Below are positions 35,385 through 44,398 of a stretch of 64,000 nucleotides of DNA, piece after piece. The stretch comes from Bacteroidetes bacterium UBA2364 (GTDB lineage Bacteria; Bacteroidota; Rhodothermia; Rhodothermales; UBA2364): assembly GCA_002344075.1 (NCBI GenBank), contig DDTM01000118.1, forward strand, positions 1-64,000. The letters are read 5' to 3'. The notes beneath the pieces are model-generated. The model searched no databases and had not been told where the DNA came from. It saw nothing but the letters and a program-made list of their open reading frames with translations. How positions within the stretch are numbered: position 1 is the first letter of the stretch; the number at the start of each line of letters is the position of its first letter. The position numbers and the translations under genes are program-made.

Positions 35385-37847
35385 TTAAATGATCTTATTT
35401 TCCAGATCAAGCAATTGCATGACTTGTAAGCCTTCTCGAAGTTGCCCCAGCGTTACACCCGTTCGGGGAACCAACTGAACTGTTCTTGGAAGGCCCGGCA
35501 TTAAGGAAAAAAAGTTGTCGCTGGCGACAAAATCAACTGTTTCATGTGCAAGCCACGCCCAAAGCACTGGTTTTTCTGAAACAATCGTCACCTCTAAGCC
35601 TTCAGGTGTTTCCACGGATTCTATCGTCAATCTGGCATGTTCCAGTTGCAGGTCTTTGGGCTTTTTGAGGGTAATGACATTTTCTGAAACAATTGTTCCC
35701 GTTTCTTCTGCCGACAAATACACCACGATGTTCTGTGCACCCTCGGCCCTTGCATACAAAGACAAATCTAGTCTTTCCAATAAGATAGCGGATCTTTCAG
35801 GAATTTTCTGAGACAAAGTGCCTTTGGCCAAACGTTTGCCATTTGTGTGATAAACGACCCAGTGGACGACCACTTCGGTGAAGTGCCCTAAATCGCTTGT
35901 CAGATAAATATCCACTGTTTGCTTGGAGACATCCTCCACGCCCGAAACCAAAACGGGTGCAAAAAAACGTTTGGCGGCATAATGCAGGGCCTTCCATCGC
36001 CCCTCAAAGTCTAATGATGCCCAACTGGCAACAGGCCAGCAATCATTTAGTTGCCAATAGAGCGCCCCCATACAGCGGGGCATATTACGCCGCCAGTGCT
36101 CTACGGCATATTGCATGGCAAGTGCTTGTAATAGTTGGCTTTGCCACAACGTTGCGTCGAAGTCTTTGGCCTTGCGGAACCACGAATCGGCGTATTCCAA
36201 TATGGTATAATTGCCACTTACCTTGTTTACAAAACTGCGTTGATGCACCAGCATCACATCCGAATCCAAACGACGGTCTTTCGGCTCGGTAAACGTGCGC
36301 ACATATTTAGGCTCAGGAAAGGACTGAAATCCAAATTCTGATACAAAGCGGTGAAAGGAAGTCCGATACCACTCAAAGGGTTCTTTCTTGTGCCATACTG
36401 TCCATAAATGGGCATCTCCGGCGCCGGGAAAATTATGGGTAGATCGGTCTAACGGATTGTGTGGGCTGCAAGGCCAATATTGTCGCTGCGGGTCTAATTG
36501 CCCCACAACAGCCGGAAGTACTTCATTAAAAATCGGGTCATAATCTTCCCAAATACCATTCCAAGCAGTGGGTACCTTTCCCACCAAGCCCGCTTCCAAC
36601 TCATTGTTGCCGCACCAAATCGCAAGACTTGCTCGGTGTCTAATACGGCGTACATTGTCTGCCGCTTCTTGTCGTACATTTTCTATAAACTCAGGGTCTC
36701 GCCCAGGATAATTGGCACAAGCAAACATAAAATCCTGCCAGACACACAGGCCCAACTCATCGCAAAGATCATAGAACACTTCTTCCTCATAGATTCCACC
36801 ACCCCAAACCCGAATCATATTCATGTGCGCATCGGCAGCAGATTTAAGTATGTCGCGATAGCGATTAAAGCGGGTATAAAGTGCGTCACCCGGAATCCAG
36901 TTTGCACCTTTTGCGAAGAACGGAATCCCATTAACCTCGAAGAAAAAAGACTCGCCCCATTGGTCGCGCTTGCGTTGTAGGCGCAGGGTTCTAAGCCCAA
37001 TTTTTTTCTCCCACACATCTGTATCTACGCCGTCCAAAACAACCCGAACGGTGTAGAGGGTTTGCTGGCCCATTCCATTAGGCCACCACAACGCTGGGTT
37101 TGGAATGATTAGCTTGGTTTCTACGATATTTTGATACCGTTCACCCGTGGTAGCAATCAGCAAAACATCTTTTTCCCAAACCTCAACACGCACCTCTCCC
37201 TCCATTTGAGACAACTCGACTGTCAGGTCTAAAACCACTTCATTTTCCCGATGGTGTTGTAAAACCTGTACCTCCACAATTCGATTGGTGTATGCACGGA
37301 TGAAAACGGGCCGCCAAATCCCCGAAGTGGTGAATATCGGCCCCCAATCCCATCCAAAGTTTGCACTCATTTTCCTCACATAAGCACGGCCTGCTTCCTC
37401 CGGCGGCCCTTTCCACTCCGGCAGTTTCTTCTCAACGGTTTTGCGTCGGATATACGGCAGAACAGTATCAAACCGAATTTCAAGACGGTTATTGATGGGT
37501 TTTAAATAGGGTTTTATATCGAAAACAAATGTGCGGTGTTGGTTTTGCGTGTGTCCCAAAACCTGATCATTCAAAACAATTGTGGCAAAGGTATCTAAGC
37601 CTTCCAAGACCAATTCTATCACCTCATTTGCCTGCAATACAACATCGGCATCAAACTCAGTGCTGTACAACCAGTTTTTTTCTGAAATCCATTGTAGTTT
37701 TTTCTCATTGTCGCGGTAAAAGGGGTCCGGTATGCGTCCGGCAGCAAGCAAGTCAGTATGAACTGTTCCCGGTACCCTCGCCTGAAGGGCATCTGTCGTC
37801 CCTGCCTCTTGTAGTAGCCAATTCGTATCTAATACTTGTTTATACAT
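35385..37847 (-). CDS. Beta-mannosidase, glycoside hydrolase family 2
   Basis: Hydrolyses beta-mannosides by a retaining mechanism. Domains in order: N-terminal sugar-binding jelly roll (ARVPGTVHTDLLAAGRIPDP; NWLYSTEFDADV), Ig-like domain, then TIM barrel with FFAKGANWIPGDALYTRF, RVWGGGIYEEEVFYDLCDEL, the acid/base Glu in IWCGNNELEAGL (around residue 414) and the nucleophile Glu in FVSEFGFQSFPE (around 504), and further beta-sandwich domains. No signal peptide is apparent, so it is probably cytoplasmic. Together with the alpha-mannosidase at 10269-13700 it suggests use of mannose-containing oligosaccharides, although no SusC/D pair is in the window. Confidence 0.93.
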   Translation of the reverse strand: MYKQVLDTNWLLQEAGTTDALQARVPGTVHTDLLAAGRIPDPFYRDNEKKLQWISEKNWLYSTEFDADVVLQANEVIELVLEGLDTFATIVLNDQVLGHTQNQHRTFVFDIKPYLKPINNRLEIRFDTVLPYIRRKTVEKKLPEWKGPPEEAGRAYVRKMSANFGWDWGPIFTTSGIWRPVFIRAYTNRIVEVQVLQHHRENEVVLDLTVELSQMEGEVRVEVWEKDVLLIATTGERYQNIVETKLIIPNPALWWPNGMGQQTLYTVRVVLDGVDTDVWEKKIGLRTLRLQRKRDQWGESFFFEVNGIPFFAKGANWIPGDALYTRFNRYRDILKSAADAHMNMIRVWGGGIYEEEVFYDLCDELGLCVWQDFMFACANYPGRDPEFIENVRQEAADNVRRIRHRASLAIWCGNNELEAGLVGKVPTAWNGIWEDYDPIFNEVLPAVVGQLDPQRQYWPCSPHNPLDRSTHNFPGAGDAHLWTVWHKKEPFEWYRTSFHRFVSEFGFQSFPEPKYVRTFTEPKDRRLDSDVMLVHQRSFVNKVSGNYTILEYADSWFRKAKDFDATLWQSQLLQALAMQYAVEHWRRNMPRCMGALYWQLNDCWPVASWASLDFEGRWKALHYAAKRFFAPVLVSGVEDVSKQTVDIYLTSDLGHFTEVVVHWVVYHTNGKRLAKGTLSQKIPERSAILLERLDLSLYARAEGAQNIVVYLSAEETGTIVSENVITLKKPKDLQLEHARLTIESVETPEGLEVTIVSEKPVLWAWLAHETVDFVASDNFFSLMPGLPRTVQLVPRTGVTLGQLREGLQVMQLLDLENKII

Positions 37848-38176
37848 GTTTAATGTGTGCTAAGATATAATGTTAAAAAAACAACATAAGCAGTTCCATA
37901 ATCAGAAGATTTTGGAAACGGCTCATGTGCTAAGATACACAAAAGGCAACTGTTTCGTTGAAGAAATCCCAATTCGCCTTTGGTTCATATATGGTACTCA
38001 GGTATGAAAACCTCGCCTCCAAATTTACCCATTTTCGTAAATACCCCTTTATGCGTACCGCTTTTTCGCACCTTCATTAGTGAAAAACATCTTTCTTTGT
38101 AATCCAAAGGCAATATTTTACGTCTATCTTAAATCCCGAACCCTAAACCATGTTAAAATACCAATCCCCTAAAAAC
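37848..38176. other. Divergent intergenic region with a direct repeat
   Basis: Separates the beta-mannosidase gene (minus) from a serine hydrolase gene (plus). The 12-mer TGTGCTAAGATA occurs at 37856-37867 and again at 37926-37937, exactly 70 bp apart; on the minus strand each copy reads TATCTTAGCACA, which could be a -7-like element or an operator. No gene is supported here. Confidence 0.45.
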
Positions 38177-39244
38177 ATGAAACATTTTTTTTCATTTTGT
38201 TTGCTTGTAGTCGGCTGTGTGATGTCTTACGGACAAAGCAATCTCCATCAGCAAGCGTTCAACGAAGCAAAGTCTGCGGGTTTTAGTGGTGTAGCACTGG
38301 TTGCCAACAATGGAAAGATTGTTATGCACGAGTCTGCCGGAATGCGCCGCTACGAGTCCATCGAACCCATGGGGAAAAATGATATTTTTGAGTGGGCATC
38401 TGTCAGCAAGCAATTTACAGCCATGATTATCATGATGCTGAAGGAGAAAGGGAAGTTAACGTATGACGATCCTGTAAGCCAATACGTAAAAATTCCTTAC
38501 CAAAACATCACCATCCGGCATTTATTAACCCATACCAGTGGCCTGCCCGATTACCACGAGCTGATGGATCGGCACTGGGACAAGTCTAAAGTCGCAGGGA
38601 ATCCAGACATTCTTGAAATATTAAATCGCCATGCACCTCCCATCCTTTTTATGCCAGGAGAACGTTACGAATATAGCAATACAGGTTACCTGTTGTTGGG
38701 GAGCATTGCCGAAAAAGCATCAGACGAGGATTTTATTACTTTGTGTAGGAAATGGATTTTCAAACCCTTAAAAATGACCCAGACGGACATTCGGAGCCAT
38801 GCCGAAAAAGCCAATATCCGCGCATTTGCAGTTGGGCATCTTCCGGATTCTAGCAAACAATATGTCAATGCCAATAGATTCCGCAATTCGGATTTTACCT
38901 TTTGGCTGGGCAATCGTAAAGGCCCCGGACGCATTAGCGGAAGCGCTACAGATTTATTAAGGTGGGATCGTGCTTTATATACTCAAAAGTTGGTCCGTCG
39001 GAAAACATTAGAAGAAGCCTTTTCACCTGCCCGTTTAAACGACGGAACAGAGATTCCTTATGGCTTTGGATGGGAAGTGCTGAAGGATGAAAAAGGGCAT
39101 AAGGTGGTACAACATACGGGTGGCAATCCGGGCTATAATACCCTGATTGTTAGATTTATTGAAAAACAAAAAACGATTATTATTTTGAACAATAATGCGC
39201 ATGAATCAATGGATAGATTAGTGGAAGCCTTAAAAAAAGAATGA
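38177..39244 (+). CDS. Beta-lactamase-family serine hydrolase
   Basis: Secreted class C/penicillin-binding-protein-like hydrolase. The start at MKHFFSFCLLVV (38177) opens a signal peptide ending near MSYGQS; the ATG at 38150 adds nine residues. Catalytic motifs are SVSKQ (S-x-x-K nucleophile, about residue 77), YSNTGY (Y-x-N) and HTGGNPGYN (replacing KTG). ITIRHLLTHTSGLPDYHEL is the family's usual mid-domain signature. It probably acts in the periplasm on a peptide, ester or lactam; the substrate is not known and resistance should not be assumed. A bidirectional terminator follows. Confidence 0.88.
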   Translation: MKHFFSFCLLVVGCVMSYGQSNLHQQAFNEAKSAGFSGVALVANNGKIVMHESAGMRRYESIEPMGKNDIFEWASVSKQFTAMIIMMLKEKGKLTYDDPVSQYVKIPYQNITIRHLLTHTSGLPDYHELMDRHWDKSKVAGNPDILEILNRHAPPILFMPGERYEYSNTGYLLLGSIAEKASDEDFITLCRKWIFKPLKMTQTDIRSHAEKANIRAFAVGHLPDSSKQYVNANRFRNSDFTFWLGNRKGPGRISGSATDLLRWDRALYTQKLVRRKTLEEAFSPARLNDGTEIPYGFGWEVLKDEKGHKVVQHTGGNPGYNTLIVRFIEKQKTIIILNNNAHESMDRLVEALKKE

Positions 39245-39318
39245 TAAATAATGATTCGTATTTTAATAAATACAGTATAGGCATATATATGATATGCCTA
39301 ATTTCTAAAAAAAAATTA

Positions 39319-39350
39319 AAAAGGCAATCGGTTTTTACCGGCTGCCTTTT
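39319..39350. terminator. Bidirectional terminator between convergent genes
   Basis: AAAAGGCA pairs with TGCCTTTT, with inner CGGT/ACCG, giving a T-run on both strands between the serine hydrolase and the M28 peptidase genes. Confidence 0.85.
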
Positions 39351-39378
39351 CGCTTATGTATATCCGTTTTGTTTTCCT

Positions 39379-40608
39379 TTAGAAAATTACGGTTTTCTCG
39401 ACCATAGTTTCGCCTCGTTTTACCCTTACGACCACCCGATCTCCTTTATTGAATTTACCTAAAGCGGTCATATAATCTTGAACCGTTTTAATCGACAAGT
39501 CACCAAGTTCCAAGATTATATCCCCCTTTTCCAATCCGGCTTTTTGGGCTGGACGGTCTTCCATCACGCCATCAATGCGTAATCCAACGCCGTCAAAAAC
39601 ATAATCGGGCATTACGCCAAGCGATACTTTGAAACGGGTGGCTTGTGGCTGATCATCTTTAGTCTTGTTAAAAGCCAATTTCCCTTTGGCATCCAGATGT
39701 TTGACCAAAGACGAGATATATTCCGCAACTTCCTGAATTCCTGCATAATTAATCCATTCACTATCATCACTCGGCTTGTGGTAGTCGGCATGTTGTCCGG
39801 TAAAAAAGTGTAGTACAGGGATGTCTTGTAAATAAAAAGAAGCGTGATCGGATGGCCCAAGACCACTTTCGGAAGTTTTTATTTTTAAACCCACATTTGG
39901 AACGCTTGTAAGTGCCGAAGCCCAAACAGGAGAAGTACCAGACCCATTTACAGCCAGCACTTTTTCTTCATTCAAACGCCCTACCATGTCCATATTAAAC
40001 ATATAATTGACCTTCTTTACGTCTATGGACTTTGCTTCAACAAACTTTTTCGAACCGATAAGGCCCAATTCTTCTGCCGAAAATGCCAAGAATAAATAAT
40101 TGTTTTTCTTTAGCTTAGACTTTTTTATTGCTTCTGCCACATACAAAAGGGCAGCTACACCCGAAGCATTATCATCCGCCCCATTGTGTATGGCTGGCTC
40201 ACCAGTATTACGGGAATTCCCTGCGGTTCCATACCCCAAATGATCGTAATGTGCCCCAATCACTACGGTCGTTAACGCTTTATTATCTATATAGCCTACG
40301 ACGTTTTTGCCAGTACGGCTTTCACCAGTACTTGCGCCATGAGGATTATTGTTAAAGACAAATGAAAATACCTGAAACCAACTTCCAGAATCCCCTTTAG
40401 GTTGTAAGCCAATGGCTGCAAAACGTGCCGCAATGTAATCCGCCGCAAGTTCCTCGCCTTTTTTACCAGTTTCACGACCCTCTAATAGGTTAGAAGCCAA
40501 ATAAACCACATCTACTTTCAATTGGCGCAAGGCATCAGCAGAATGCTGCGCCCATACAGGAGCACATAAAAATGCATAAAATATGCCTAAAACTATTTTT
40601 CTTTTCAT
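39379..40608 (-). CDS. M28 family metallopeptidase with PDZ domain
   Basis: Exported zinc aminopeptidase-like protein: signal peptide MKRKIVLGIFYAFLCAPVWA. Zinc-ligand segments appear in order: VVIGAHYDHLGYG, IHNGADDNASGVAAL, FLAFSAEELGLIGSKKF (catalytic Glu), FNMDMVGRL and LHFFTGQHADYHKPSDD. The C-terminal 90 residues form a PDZ domain (GVGLRIDGVMEDRPAQKAGLEKGDIILELG). It probably acts in the periplasm or outside the cell on peptides. M28-PDZ proteins are common in Bacteroidota. Confidence 0.93.
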   Translation of the reverse strand: MKRKIVLGIFYAFLCAPVWAQHSADALRQLKVDVVYLASNLLEGRETGKKGEELAADYIAARFAAIGLQPKGDSGSWFQVFSFVFNNNPHGASTGESRTGKNVVGYIDNKALTTVVIGAHYDHLGYGTAGNSRNTGEPAIHNGADDNASGVAALLYVAEAIKKSKLKKNNYLFLAFSAEELGLIGSKKFVEAKSIDVKKVNYMFNMDMVGRLNEEKVLAVNGSGTSPVWASALTSVPNVGLKIKTSESGLGPSDHASFYLQDIPVLHFFTGQHADYHKPSDDSEWINYAGIQEVAEYISSLVKHLDAKGKLAFNKTKDDQPQATRFKVSLGVMPDYVFDGVGLRIDGVMEDRPAQKAGLEKGDIILELGDLSIKTVQDYMTALGKFNKGDRVVVRVKRGETMVEKTVIF

Positions 40609-40718
40609 TTCTTATCTTAAAAGTTTAGTTGAAGAAATATCACAACACATTAAATCATTTTCCGAAACATAGTTCCCTAAATAGTTATGAAATTACTTCC
40701 TTCGCCCAAACCATTCTG

Positions 40719-41312
40719 TTACAATGCCCGGCGCTTGCTCATTGTTATCTTCCAAGCCCCCCGTAGATCTCCCACTTTATACCCCGTCGCCTGATCTGCG
40801 GGATATTTTTCAGCAAGTAAGGCCCTTACTTCCGGATTTATGTCCGTTTCAGGATTGCCATGACACTGCAAACAAGTGGGCATTCCGAGAAAAATCGGTT
40901 TAAAATAGAGGTATTGACCCGAATCTTCCCTTAATAGGGGTTGCGCATTACCCCCTTTTTGAAGAGATTTAGACCACTGTTCCATTACCGCCAAATCGTT
41001 TTCATCGGCCTTATTTTTTGGATTGCGATTTTTATCCGAGATCCGCCGAACCTGTACCTGAAAATGAGTAGCCAAGGAGTCGGTTATAGGGATGGCATTG
41101 ACCGTACAAAAGACCGCTGCTTTTGTCGGCCCACCATCCTCCAAGTGTTTCAGTAGTGTTCTGACCAGCGCCGTTTGGGTAGTCGTAGTCACCGAATCCC
41201 CCAATTGCTGAAAAGTTTTCGGGTGGGTTACAGATACTTTCGGAAAGGGCGCCTCGGTTTTACCGCAGCCCAATATCAAGAGAAAAAGGAATACAACATA
41301 TTTGCGCATCAT
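40719..41312 (-). CDS. DUF3365 (Tll0287-like) haem lipoprotein
   Basis: Exported lipoprotein with lipobox LLILGC (Cys near 16) and a Tll0287-like domain: AVFCTVNAIPITDSLATHFQ, QVRRISDKNRNPKNKADENDL and a single c-type haem site CLQCHG (around residue 142). The last part, GYKVGDLRGAWKITM, matches the family's beta-sheet end. Such domains are periplasmic sensor-like haem proteins. No electron-transfer or kinase partner is adjacent. The start may be M1 or M2. Confidence 0.85.
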   Translation of the reverse strand: MMRKYVVFLFLLILGCGKTEAPFPKVSVTHPKTFQQLGDSVTTTTQTALVRTLLKHLEDGGPTKAAVFCTVNAIPITDSLATHFQVQVRRISDKNRNPKNKADENDLAVMEQWSKSLQKGGNAQPLLREDSGQYLYFKPIFLGMPTCLQCHGNPETDINPEVRALLAEKYPADQATGYKVGDLRGAWKITMSKRRAL

Positions 41313-41621
41313 CTTATGGGTTTGGTTCAGTAGTAAAATACTAAAACAACACTTGTTATATCATGAAGACGCAAGAAAAACAAAGCCATTGACCAAAAAA
41401 TATTGATGTCTCCAAAAATTTCAATCTTAATTGAAACAAATTTACCTACCACCTTTCGTGAATACATGATTAACTTTTAAAGCGTTTTTCCCAAGCCAAT
41501 TAGTGTTTCCCCTGTGCAATATCGTTTTTTGCTCATTAGAAAATGGCTACCAATGAGCACTTGCCAAAAAGAAAAGACCCTACTTTTTCCGATCTACAAG
41601 CACTTTTAAAAATGCCCATAA
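41313..41621. other. Intergenic region without a supported gene
   Basis: Divergent gap between the DUF3365 gene (minus) and a type IX cargo gene (plus). AT-rich, with no convincing ORF, RNA gene or hairpin. The cargo gene's promoter candidate begins at 41622. Confidence 0.5.
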
Positions 41622-41652
41622 TTGGTTTCTTGAGATTATTCTTTTATATTTC
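41622..41652 (+). promoter_or_regulatory. Candidate Bacteroidota-type promoter for the type IX cargo gene
   Basis: TTGG (41622-41625), exactly 19 nt, then TATATTTC (41645-41652), close to TTTG-N19-TAnnTTTG; the ATG follows 48 bp later at 41701. Pattern match only. Confidence 0.4.
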
Positions 41653-41700
41653 CATAATTCCTAACTTCCTTAATTCCATCATTCAAAACTACAAGAACGT

Positions 41701-42726
41701 ATGAAAAACTTGATTACGATCCTCCTTCTTTGTTTCTGTGCCCTTCCTGTTTTCGCAGGCTATGGTTTTGACGGGCATAATCCGACAATGGCAACAACAA
41801 TCCCGTCGAATTCCAATATGCTACAGAATACCGCTTCAGGAACCGCATCCAGTATCATTACAGGTGGATCCACGGCGACAGTGTATGCCAATTTTCAGTA
41901 TAATACAACAGGGAAAAGCGTTTACATTGTTTATACAACAAACGGAACGAATCCCTCAAAAACAAATGGCGCAAATTCTTCATGCACGTTTCATAATTAT
42001 ACCGACCCTGACCGCACCTGGGTATGCACCCTTCCTTCACAAAGTAATGGTGTCACCGTAAAATATGTTATGTATATAAGTGATTCGACTTTGTCTGCGG
42101 CTTGGGGGCGCTTGGTCACGGCTTCTACTGTACAAACTGGTAGTTGGACAGAAGGAGATACTGCTTTCTCCTATACTGTTCAGGCACCCTTATCCATAGC
42201 GGCCATCACAAATTTTGAAGCAACTGCTACAAACAACAGTGTTGCCTTGTCTTGGGAAAGTCGGGATCCAAACATCACCCTGAGTATCCAGCATTCCATG
42301 AACCAAAAAGATTGGACCGACTTAGGAACCATTGGATCTGGCCTTACAAATTTCACGGCCAAGAACGTGGTTGTTGGAACCCATTATTATCGCCTCAAAA
42401 CGATTGAACAAGACTTCGTGAGCTACTCAAAGACATTGGCTGTTATGGTAGAAGTACCAGATCAGTACATTGTCTATCCGGCATATCCGAATCCATTTAA
42501 TCCCCAAACAACCATCGGCTTTGCCACAGCCACCCAACAATTTGTTCACGTCGAAGTATTCAACGCTGTCGGCCAAAAGATTCAAACGTTATTCCAGGGT
42601 ATCGTAGAACCCAACACCCTAAATCAGGTTTCCTTTAAAGCTGACGGCTTATCAAGTGGTACCTACCTTGTTCGTATCTTAGGAACAAGATTCACCCACA
42701 CCCAAAAACTAACGCTTGCCAAATAA
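41701..42726 (+). CDS. Secreted protein with type IX secretion C-terminal domain
   Basis: 341 residues: signal peptide (MKNLITILLLCFCALPVFA), a beta-rich N-terminal domain with two Cys (SSCTFHNYTDPDRTWVCTLP), a fibronectin-III-like domain (ATNNSVALSWESRDPN) and an 80-residue sorting domain from YPAYPNPFNPQTTIGFATAT to RFTHTQKLTLAK. The last domain sends cargo through the Por secretion system. The same architecture occurs in the frameshifted gene at 18080-19044. The ligand or role of the exported part is unknown; a strong bidirectional terminator follows. Confidence 0.85.
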   Translation: MKNLITILLLCFCALPVFAGYGFDGHNPTMATTIPSNSNMLQNTASGTASSIITGGSTATVYANFQYNTTGKSVYIVYTTNGTNPSKTNGANSSCTFHNYTDPDRTWVCTLPSQSNGVTVKYVMYISDSTLSAAWGRLVTASTVQTGSWTEGDTAFSYTVQAPLSIAAITNFEATATNNSVALSWESRDPNITLSIQHSMNQKDWTDLGTIGSGLTNFTAKNVVVGTHYYRLKTIEQDFVSYSKTLAVMVEVPDQYIVYPAYPNPFNPQTTIGFATATQQFVHVEVFNAVGQKIQTLFQGIVEPNTLNQVSFKADGLSSGTYLVRILGTRFTHTQKLTLAK

Positions 42727-42761
42727 CCAAACAGGCATTGCTTTACGATATACACATACAA

Positions 42762-42804
42762 AAAAGAGGCGGTCTCAATATGATTTCACGAGACCGCCTC
42801 TTTT
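42762..42804. terminator. Strong bidirectional terminator
   Basis: AAAAGAGGCGGTCTC (42762-42776) and GAGACCGCCTCTTTT (42790-42804) are perfect reverse complements around a 13-nt loop, with T-runs on both strands, between convergent genes. Confidence 0.92.
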
Positions 42805-42826
42805 GCATGCTTCCAACTTATCCAGT

Positions 42827-43540
42827 TCAAAACATCCCTAACAATTTATTTTTCATCACCTGAAATTCCTCATTACTCAAAAGGCCCTTATCGCGCATGG
42901 CTGCCAAACGCTCCAATTTTGAAATCAGGTCCTCTGGTTCAGCATCAGATACTTCTTTTGCCGCGTCTTTTGGTTCGGGAACTTTAGCAACTGGCGTTTC
43001 CGTTTCTACAACTTCAAAACGCGGGTCTTTCTTGAGGGCTTCATCCTCCATAGCAGGTGTGACACTTCCTTTTCCACCATTCCGCCAATTTTTAATCTCT
43101 TCTTGCCACTCGTTTACCCTCGACTTTCCCTCTTGATATGCGGTTTCAAAGGCCTCACGAGCGGTTTCCACATCAAAATCTGCAATATCGACATTCTCTT
43201 CTAATCGAGAAATAAACACCTGGCCGATTCCATAGGTCGTTGCGCCCGAAAGCGCCGACATAGATAAGCCACCCAAAACAGAACCTACTAAGGGGATGGC
43301 TTTCACAAAACTCGCACCAATCACCGAGAGACTGGTTCCGGCAAGAGCAGTCACCCAACTTTTGCCGATATTGTCGTTATAATCAACATCATACAGTCCA
43401 CAAAGCTGCTTTAACATATCTAACTGAACGGCTGTAACAGCAGCAAAATCTATTAAAGGCAATGGAATGATACCACCGCCAGCAGCATAGATGGTATGTG
43501 TTCTGATTATATCTTCGGCACGTTTTAGGCGATTGCTCAT
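42827..43540 (-). CDS. DUF697 membrane protein with SHOCT domain
   Basis: 237 residues. The N-terminal half matches the DUF697 pattern: AEDIIRTHTIYAAGGGIIPL, then PLIDFAAVTAVQLDMLKQLC and two hydrophobic segments (WVTALAGTSLSVIGASF; LVGSVLGGLSMSALSGATTY). A charged linker (about 120-205) leads to a C-terminal SHOCT-like helical pair: DLISKLERLAAMRDKGLLSN then EEFQVMKNKLLG. DUF697 is often found with YcjF-like GTPases, which are not present here. The protein probably sits in the inner membrane with its tail in the cytoplasm. Function unknown. Confidence 0.85.
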   Translation of the reverse strand: MSNRLKRAEDIIRTHTIYAAGGGIIPLPLIDFAAVTAVQLDMLKQLCGLYDVDYNDNIGKSWVTALAGTSLSVIGASFVKAIPLVGSVLGGLSMSALSGATTYGIGQVFISRLEENVDIADFDVETAREAFETAYQEGKSRVNEWQEEIKNWRNGGKGSVTPAMEDEALKKDPRFEVVETETPVAKVPEPKDAAKEVSDAEPEDLISKLERLAAMRDKGLLSNEEFQVMKNKLLGMF

Positions 43541-43601
43541 GAGAAAGAAATTTTTGAAGTTAAAGGATTAAAAAGATATGGATGGGAGTACGTCGCAACA
43601 T

Positions 43602-44258
43602 TCAACTGGTTGCACCCAAAGCAAAAAACAAACTTTGGAAGAACGGCTCCATATCGTCAAAACGACCGCTTTCCCAGCTTTCCGGACAGATTTTGCACAT
43701 ATTCACCGCCACGACATTGGCTCCAGACGCCATCCACGGAGCAATGCCTTCCTTGCTTGCTACAACACCTCCCGAAACCATGACTGGGATTTCTTTCCAA
43801 ATGCTCCGTAGTGCCACCAAATGCGCCGTCCCCACTGTAGGGCCGGGGAATAATTTCACCATGTTTGCGCCCAGATCAATGGCGGCCTGTAATTCGGTAG
43901 GTGTCAGAAAACCGGGGATCCAGTACACGTCAGAGGATTTACACACCTTTCCCACCTCAGCAGAAATATGAGGTGAAACCACAAAATCTGCACCTTTTAA
44001 GATAAAGCGCGCTGCATCAATGCCATTCATCACCGTCCCAATCCCTAAAACAGCCTCCGGGCATTCGGTTCTTGATGTAGAAATTAAGGCTTCAAAGGTT
44101 TCCATGACTTCCCGCCCTCGGTTGAGGAGTTCAAAAAAACGCAACCCGCCCCGATATGCAGCGACCATCATATCGCAACAGGCTTGGGTATCCGAGGTAT
44201 AAAAGGTACCGACCACAGGGTGGCGGAATAAGTTTGGCTGGAGTTCGGAAGGAGTCAT
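43602..44258 (-). CDS. KDPG/KHG aldolase family protein
   Basis: Predicted 2-keto-3-deoxy-6-phosphogluconate or 4-hydroxy-2-oxoglutarate aldolase, cleaving keto-deoxy acids to pyruvate. The barrel shows YRGGLRFFELLNRGREVMET, VLGIGTVMNGIDAARFILKG, SPHISAEVGKVCK, WIPGFLTPTELQAAIDLGA and the Schiff-base Lys in NMVKLFPGPTVG. The start at MTPSELQPNLF (44258) gives a family-sized protein; the frame extends to 44414 but would overlap the divergent EamA gene. The usual partner edd and sugar kinase genes are not present. The ELLNRG segment departs from the E. coli EVTLRT form, so the substrate is uncertain. Confidence 0.8.
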   Translation of the reverse strand: MTPSELQPNLFRHPVVGTFYTSDTQACCDMMVAAYRGGLRFFELLNRGREVMETFEALISTSRTECPEAVLGIGTVMNGIDAARFILKGADFVVSPHISAEVGKVCKSSDVYWIPGFLTPTELQAAIDLGANMVKLFPGPTVGTAHLVALRSIWKEIPVMVSGGVVASKEGIAPWMASGANVVAVNMCKICPESWESGRFDDMEPFFQSLFFALGATS

Positions 44259-44398
44259 TGAATGAAAAAGAAAAATACTTAAATAAAACAAAATACCGTT
44301 CCAATACCCACCAAGCAACCCCAAAATGTGTAAAAGGTATTCCATCAATTTTCCTTGTACCTTTGGTGGCTGCCCGTCGGGAAGGTTAATTTCATCCA

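Noticed and set aside
38177..39244. Calling the serine hydrolase an antibiotic-resistance beta-lactamase
   Set aside because: The S-x-x-K, Y-x-N and HTG motifs are shared with peptidases and esterases; nothing here shows resistance function.
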